A stretch of DNA of 64,000 nucleotides from DASXHD01 sp036488725 (GTDB taxonomy: Bacteria; Myxococcota_A; Polyangia; Polyangiales; Polyangiaceae). Positions 61,384-64,000 of the stretch are shown piece after piece (positions within the stretch are counted from its first letter, which is position 1; each line of letters starts with the position of its first letter). The notes under the pieces are model-generated. The model was not told where the DNA came from. It ran no database searches and saw nothing but the letters and a program-made list of their open reading frames with translations. Made by a program: the position numbers and the translations under genes. Location of the stretch: assembly GCA_036488725.1 (NCBI GenBank), contig DASXHD010000010.1, positions 1 through 64,000 on the forward strand, written 5' to 3'.

Positions 61384-61688
61384 GGCATGAAGATCCCTTG
61401 AATCGCGATCATCGCGCCGGCGATGAAGACGCTCGCGTAGAGCACGCGGAAGACTTTCGCGGCGTCTCGACGCGCCGCCAAATACGCGATCGGCGCCACC
61501 ATGCCCGCGACGTACGCCGCGATGGCGACGCGCCAGAAGACGGCGATGTGCGCCGTCCACACGATGCGCGCGGGGTTCGGCTCGGCGAACGCGAGCACCT
61601 CGTAAGCGCGAAGGAACGCGTACGTCGCGGGAACGCTGATGAGCGCGGCGAGCACGGTGGCGATCCAGATGGCACGCTTGTCTCGCAC
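61380..61688 (-). CDS. Small membrane protein, first gene of the CBM9-like operon
   Basis: The 102-residue protein starts at GTG 61688 with GAGGAG six bases upstream; longer in-frame readings are rejected. It has three hydrophobic segments (AIWIATVLAALISVPATYAFL, AHIAVFWRVAIAAYVAGMVAPIAYL, VLYASVFIAGAMIAIQGIFM) and a His in the second. Function unknown. It overlaps the next gene by 4 bp. Confidence 0.72.
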   Translation of the reverse strand: MRDKRAIWIATVLAALISVPATYAFLRAYEVLAFAEPNPARIVWTAHIAVFWRVAIAAYVAGMVAPIAYLAARRDAAKVFRVLYASVFIAGAMIAIQGIFMP

Positions 61689-61728
61689 GGCGCTCCTCGC
61701 GGAGAGAAATGGTACATGAGAACGCGTC

Positions 61729-62406
61729 GTGATCATCCGCTTGGTGCGCGTGGTGCTAGTGCTGATGATGGTCGCGGGCGTCGCGCACGCGCAAGCGCCG
61801 CCGGCGTCGTTCTTCGCCGGGCGGTCCAATGACGAGCTGCGACAGCTCGCCGCGGATCGACACAACGACGTGCTCCTTCGACGATCCGCGGCGACGAGGC
61901 TCGTCACGGCTTTGGCCGACGACGGGAAGTTCGATGAGGCAGAGGCGGCGGCGCGCGAATTCGCCGACAACATCGACCCGCAAGCGATCAAGCACGTGCG
62001 CGCCGTGCGCCGGCGCGGGCGCGTCCACGTGATCGCGCTCGGCGCGCTCGGCGTCACGCTCGCGCTCTTGCTCGTGTCGCTCCTCGCGCGGTGGCGATCG
62101 CTCACGCGCGCGCTCCCGACGCTGCGTCGCGCCGCCCCAGTCGTCGTGTTCTTTTTCGCTTTCGCCGGAGCCGTCGGCGGTTACTTGGCGACGAGGTACG
62201 AAAACGGCAGCGCCGAGCCGTTCCTGATCTTCTCCGGGGTCATGATACCGTTCGCCATGATGCTTCGCGCGTGGAGCTTCGTCGGATCGGCGCGTCTCCC
62301 GGCGCGCGTGGCTCGCGGGGTTGCCGCGTTGGCCGGGACGGTCGCCATCGGCTTCCTCGTCGTCGAGGTCGTGAACCCGAGCTTCCTCCAGAGCTTCGGC
62401 CTATGA
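61729..62406 (+). CDS. Membrane protein with signal peptide and helical exterior domain
   Basis: The 225-residue protein starts at GTG 61729. It has a signal peptide (IIRLVRVVLVLMMVAGVAHAQ), a soluble helical segment (SNDELRQLAADRHNDVLLRRSAATRLVTALADDGKFDEAEAAAREF, TPR-like) and then four hydrophobic helices. The function is unknown. It is divergent from the CBM9-like operon across 40 bp. A weak GC hairpin (62423-62441) follows the stop. Confidence 0.72.
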   Translation: MIIRLVRVVLVLMMVAGVAHAQAPPASFFAGRSNDELRQLAADRHNDVLLRRSAATRLVTALADDGKFDEAEAAAREFADNIDPQAIKHVRAVRRRGRVHVIALGALGVTLALLLVSLLARWRSLTRALPTLRRAAPVVVFFFAFAGAVGGYLATRYENGSAEPFLIFSGVMIPFAMMLRAWSFVGSARLPARVARGVAALAGTVAIGFLVVEVVNPSFLQSFGL

Positions 62407-62461
62407 GCGACGAGGTTCGTGAGCGCCGTCGTCCGCGGCGCCGTGCCTCGCGTTTTCGAGT

Positions 62462-62758
62462 TCAGTCGAGCGTGCCAGTGATCCTGTCGCCGTCTTGCAC
62501 GTCGAGCTCGATGTCGACACTGCCTGCGTTGGTCGTCGTCTTCTGAAAAAGGCCCAACTCCCCGTCCATCGTACCGGCTGGTAGCTGCGCGAGCGCCGCT
62601 GTTGGCACCGTCGCGCTCGAATCGGTCGCGGGAAACAAGCAGACGATTTGGTTCGGTGGTGACGAGGTATCCTCGAGCAAGACGTAGAATTGCACCGAGG
62701 CGTCCGCCGACGTCGTATGCGCGACGACGAAGTCCGCCGTCCTCGGGACGGTCGTCAC
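62462..62758 (-). pseudogene. C-terminal remnant of an exported protein
   Basis: The 98 codons from GTG 62758 read VQFYVLLEDTSSPPNQIVCLFPATDSSATVPTAAL and then LPAGTMDGELGLFQKT, which resembles the C-terminal beta domain of secreted myxobacterial proteins. There is no signal peptide and no plausible N-terminal part in the 200 bp upstream (62759-62961), where I see no other gene. It may be a truncated or decayed gene. Confidence 0.45.
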
Positions 62759-62961
62759 GCTTCGCGAGCGCCGTGCGGCGAGCCGTGAAGCGTCTCAGGT
62801 CGGAAGCTTCGTCTCGAATCCTCCGAGCTCCATGAACCCTCCACAAGCGGAGAGATCGAGGGTCTCGACGCTCGGCAAGCTCGGGAGGCCGGCGTTGAGG
62901 ACTACACCCAAGGATGTATTTACCTGCACGGCTCGGCGGGATACGCCGGACGTTGGGCCCT

Positions 62962-64000
62962 GTGAGCCTCCAGCCGTCGCCGAACTTCAGCTACCTCGCG
63001 TACCACGACGCGCGGCTCGTCGCGCTCGCGACGCAGGCGGAGCAGCATTTCGGTGGGGACCCGAGCGTCACGCTCATCAAGCTGCGCCTCTTCGCCGAGG
63101 TTCTCGCGCAACGCGCCGCCGCGAAGGTCGCCTTGTTCGTCGAGCGCGAGGAAAATCAGCAGCAGCTCATCGAGCGCCTCTATGAGCGGAACGTCATCGG
63201 CGCGACGCAGCGCACGCTCTTCCACGAGCTTCGCCGCGCCGGCAACCTCGCCGTTCACGAGGGCAAGGGCGATCATCGCGAAGCGCTCCATCAGCTCCGC
63301 ATGGCGCGCGAGCTCGGCGTTTGGTTTCAGCGGAGCTTCGGCAACAACAAGAAGTTCGATCCGGGCCCGTTCATCCCGCCGCCCGATCCGAAGGCGGGCG
63401 AAGCGGGCCTCCACGCCGAGCTTCAGCGTTTGCGCGACGACGTCGCCGCTCGTCAAAAGGAGCTCGAAGCCGCGTCGCGAGCAATCGAGGACGCGCGCAA
63501 GGCGGCGGAGAAAGAAGTCGCCGAGCGGCTGACGGCCGAGCAGCGCGCCGCGAAGGCGGCCGAGGAGCGCGCGATTTGGGAGGCGCTCGCGAGCGAACAG
63601 GTCGGCGCGCTCGAGAAACAGAACAAGGCGCTCGCCGACGAGCTCGCCGCGCTCCAAGCGAAATCGCAAGCGATGCCCGCCAAGCAGCTCGCGCTCGCGA
63701 TCGAGCGCGCCGCGGAAGCGAGCGACGCGATCGAGATCGACGAGGCCGCGACGCGCAAGATGATCGACCATCAGCTGCGCGACGCCGGATGGGAGGTCGA
63801 CTCCGAGCTCCTCACGTACGACCGCGGCGTCCGCCCGACGAAAGGAAAAAACCTCGCCATCGCCGAATGGCCGACGCTGGCCGACGGGCACGAAGGCTGG
63901 GCCGATTACGTCCTCTTCGCGGGGCTCGAAGTCGTCGGCGTCGTCGAGGCGAAACGCAAACACAAAGACGTGATGGGCGTCCTCCCGCAGGCGCGTCGTT
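62962..64000 (+). CDS. hsdR: Type I restriction enzyme R subunit (HsdR), N-terminal part, cut by window edge
   Basis: GTG 62962 begins VSLQPSPNFSYLAYHDARLVALATQAEQHF; 346 residues are inside the window. The first part has a DUF4145-like helical domain (LRLFAEVLAQRAAAKVALFVE, HELRRAGNLAVHEGKGD), then a long coiled coil (about 140-240, ELQRLRDDVAARQKELEAASRAIEDARKAAEKEVAE), and then the HsdR nuclease start with ADYVLFAGLEVVGVVEAKRKHKDV, where the ExK motif (EAK) is the metal-dependent endonuclease site. The helicase part would lie further right. It would be the motor and cutting subunit of a type I system, with hsdM and hsdS expected nearby. Confidence 0.88.
   Translation, partial: MSLQPSPNFSYLAYHDARLVALATQAEQHFGGDPSVTLIKLRLFAEVLAQRAAAKVALFVEREENQQQLIERLYERNVIGATQRTLFHELRRAGNLAVHEGKGDHREALHQLRMARELGVWFQRSFGNNKKFDPGPFIPPPDPKAGEAGLHAELQRLRDDVAARQKELEAASRAIEDARKAAEKEVAERLTAEQRAAKAAEERAIWEALASEQVGALEKQNKALADELAALQAKSQAMPAKQLALAIERAAEASDAIEIDEAATRKMIDHQLRDAGWEVDSELLTYDRGVRPTKGKNLAIAEWPTLADGHEGWADYVLFAGLEVVGVVEAKRKHKDVMGVLPQARR

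Noticed and set aside
62832..63185. 117-codon plus-strand frame before hsdR
   Set aside because: It overlaps the HsdR start in another frame and is Arg/Ala-rich with no features.

Overview
The window is high-GC chromosomal DNA that looks like a predatory or soil myxobacterium (Myxococcota, probably Polyangia-like). The evidence is the many lipoproteins with a lipobox followed by D/G/S-rich linkers, a MYXO-CTERM-type C-terminus, a eukaryotic-type Ser/Thr kinase, RCC1, SBBP and choice-of-anchor repeat proteins, and a sigma-54 response regulator. The species assignment is inference; no rRNA is present.

Left chromosomal part (1-30452): a truncated sigma-54 response regulator, an ABC exporter, surface lipoproteins, a GH1 beta-glucosidase, a lipoprotein/Tat-protein pair with a CxxCH motif, a membrane protein, a Ser/Thr kinase, an HNH nuclease, an AlkZ-like glycosylase coupled to a TerB-like gene, and a metallophosphoesterase. 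From 30323 back to 19176 there is a long minus-strand run: an unknown gene, GH5 glycosidase, membrane protein, lipoprotein, MbfA-like ferritin/VIT transporter, two M16 peptidase-like genes (the first with an apparent +1 frameshift, both without the zinc motif), a PEGA-like protein, a GH92 mannosidase and an unknown gene.

Mobile island (30485-43755): an intact initiator tRNA-fMet (30453-30529) carries a 13.3-kb integrated element bounded by perfect 46-bp direct repeats. It encodes a tyrosine integrase, an excisionase-like HTH protein coupled to an HUH Rep-like protein, a Cro/CI-type repressor, a small-terminase-like protein and a large terminase split into separate ATPase and nuclease genes, but no portal, capsid or tail gene. 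Its cargo includes a secreted protein plus lipoprotein pair, a large protein with a HEPN-type RNxxxHG motif, an RHH-like/small-protein pair divergent from a serine recombinase, and an AbiTii-domain gene followed by an unknown partner. Two copies of a 16-bp palindrome lie in it. The best reading is a phage-satellite-like element carrying candidate anti-phage genes. This is the most novel part of the window.

Immediately right of the island (43733-44845) is debris of a second, older element: the C-terminal end of a large serine recombinase whose reading frame runs antisense into the tRNA-derived repeat, a 62-residue DnaJ-type zinc-finger protein, and a stretch with no clear gene.

Right chromosomal part (44846-64000): a 1288-residue SBBP/Ig-like MYXO-CTERM protein, a convergent RCC1/choice-of-anchor lipoprotein, a putative autoregulated gene next to a 22-bp palindrome, a heterodimeric ABC exporter with one degenerate ATP site, a PhnB/VOC protein, a FIST sensor, two lipoproteins (one a phosphoesterase), a three-gene membrane/CBM9-like operon, a gene remnant, and the start of a type I restriction HsdR subunit cut by the window edge.
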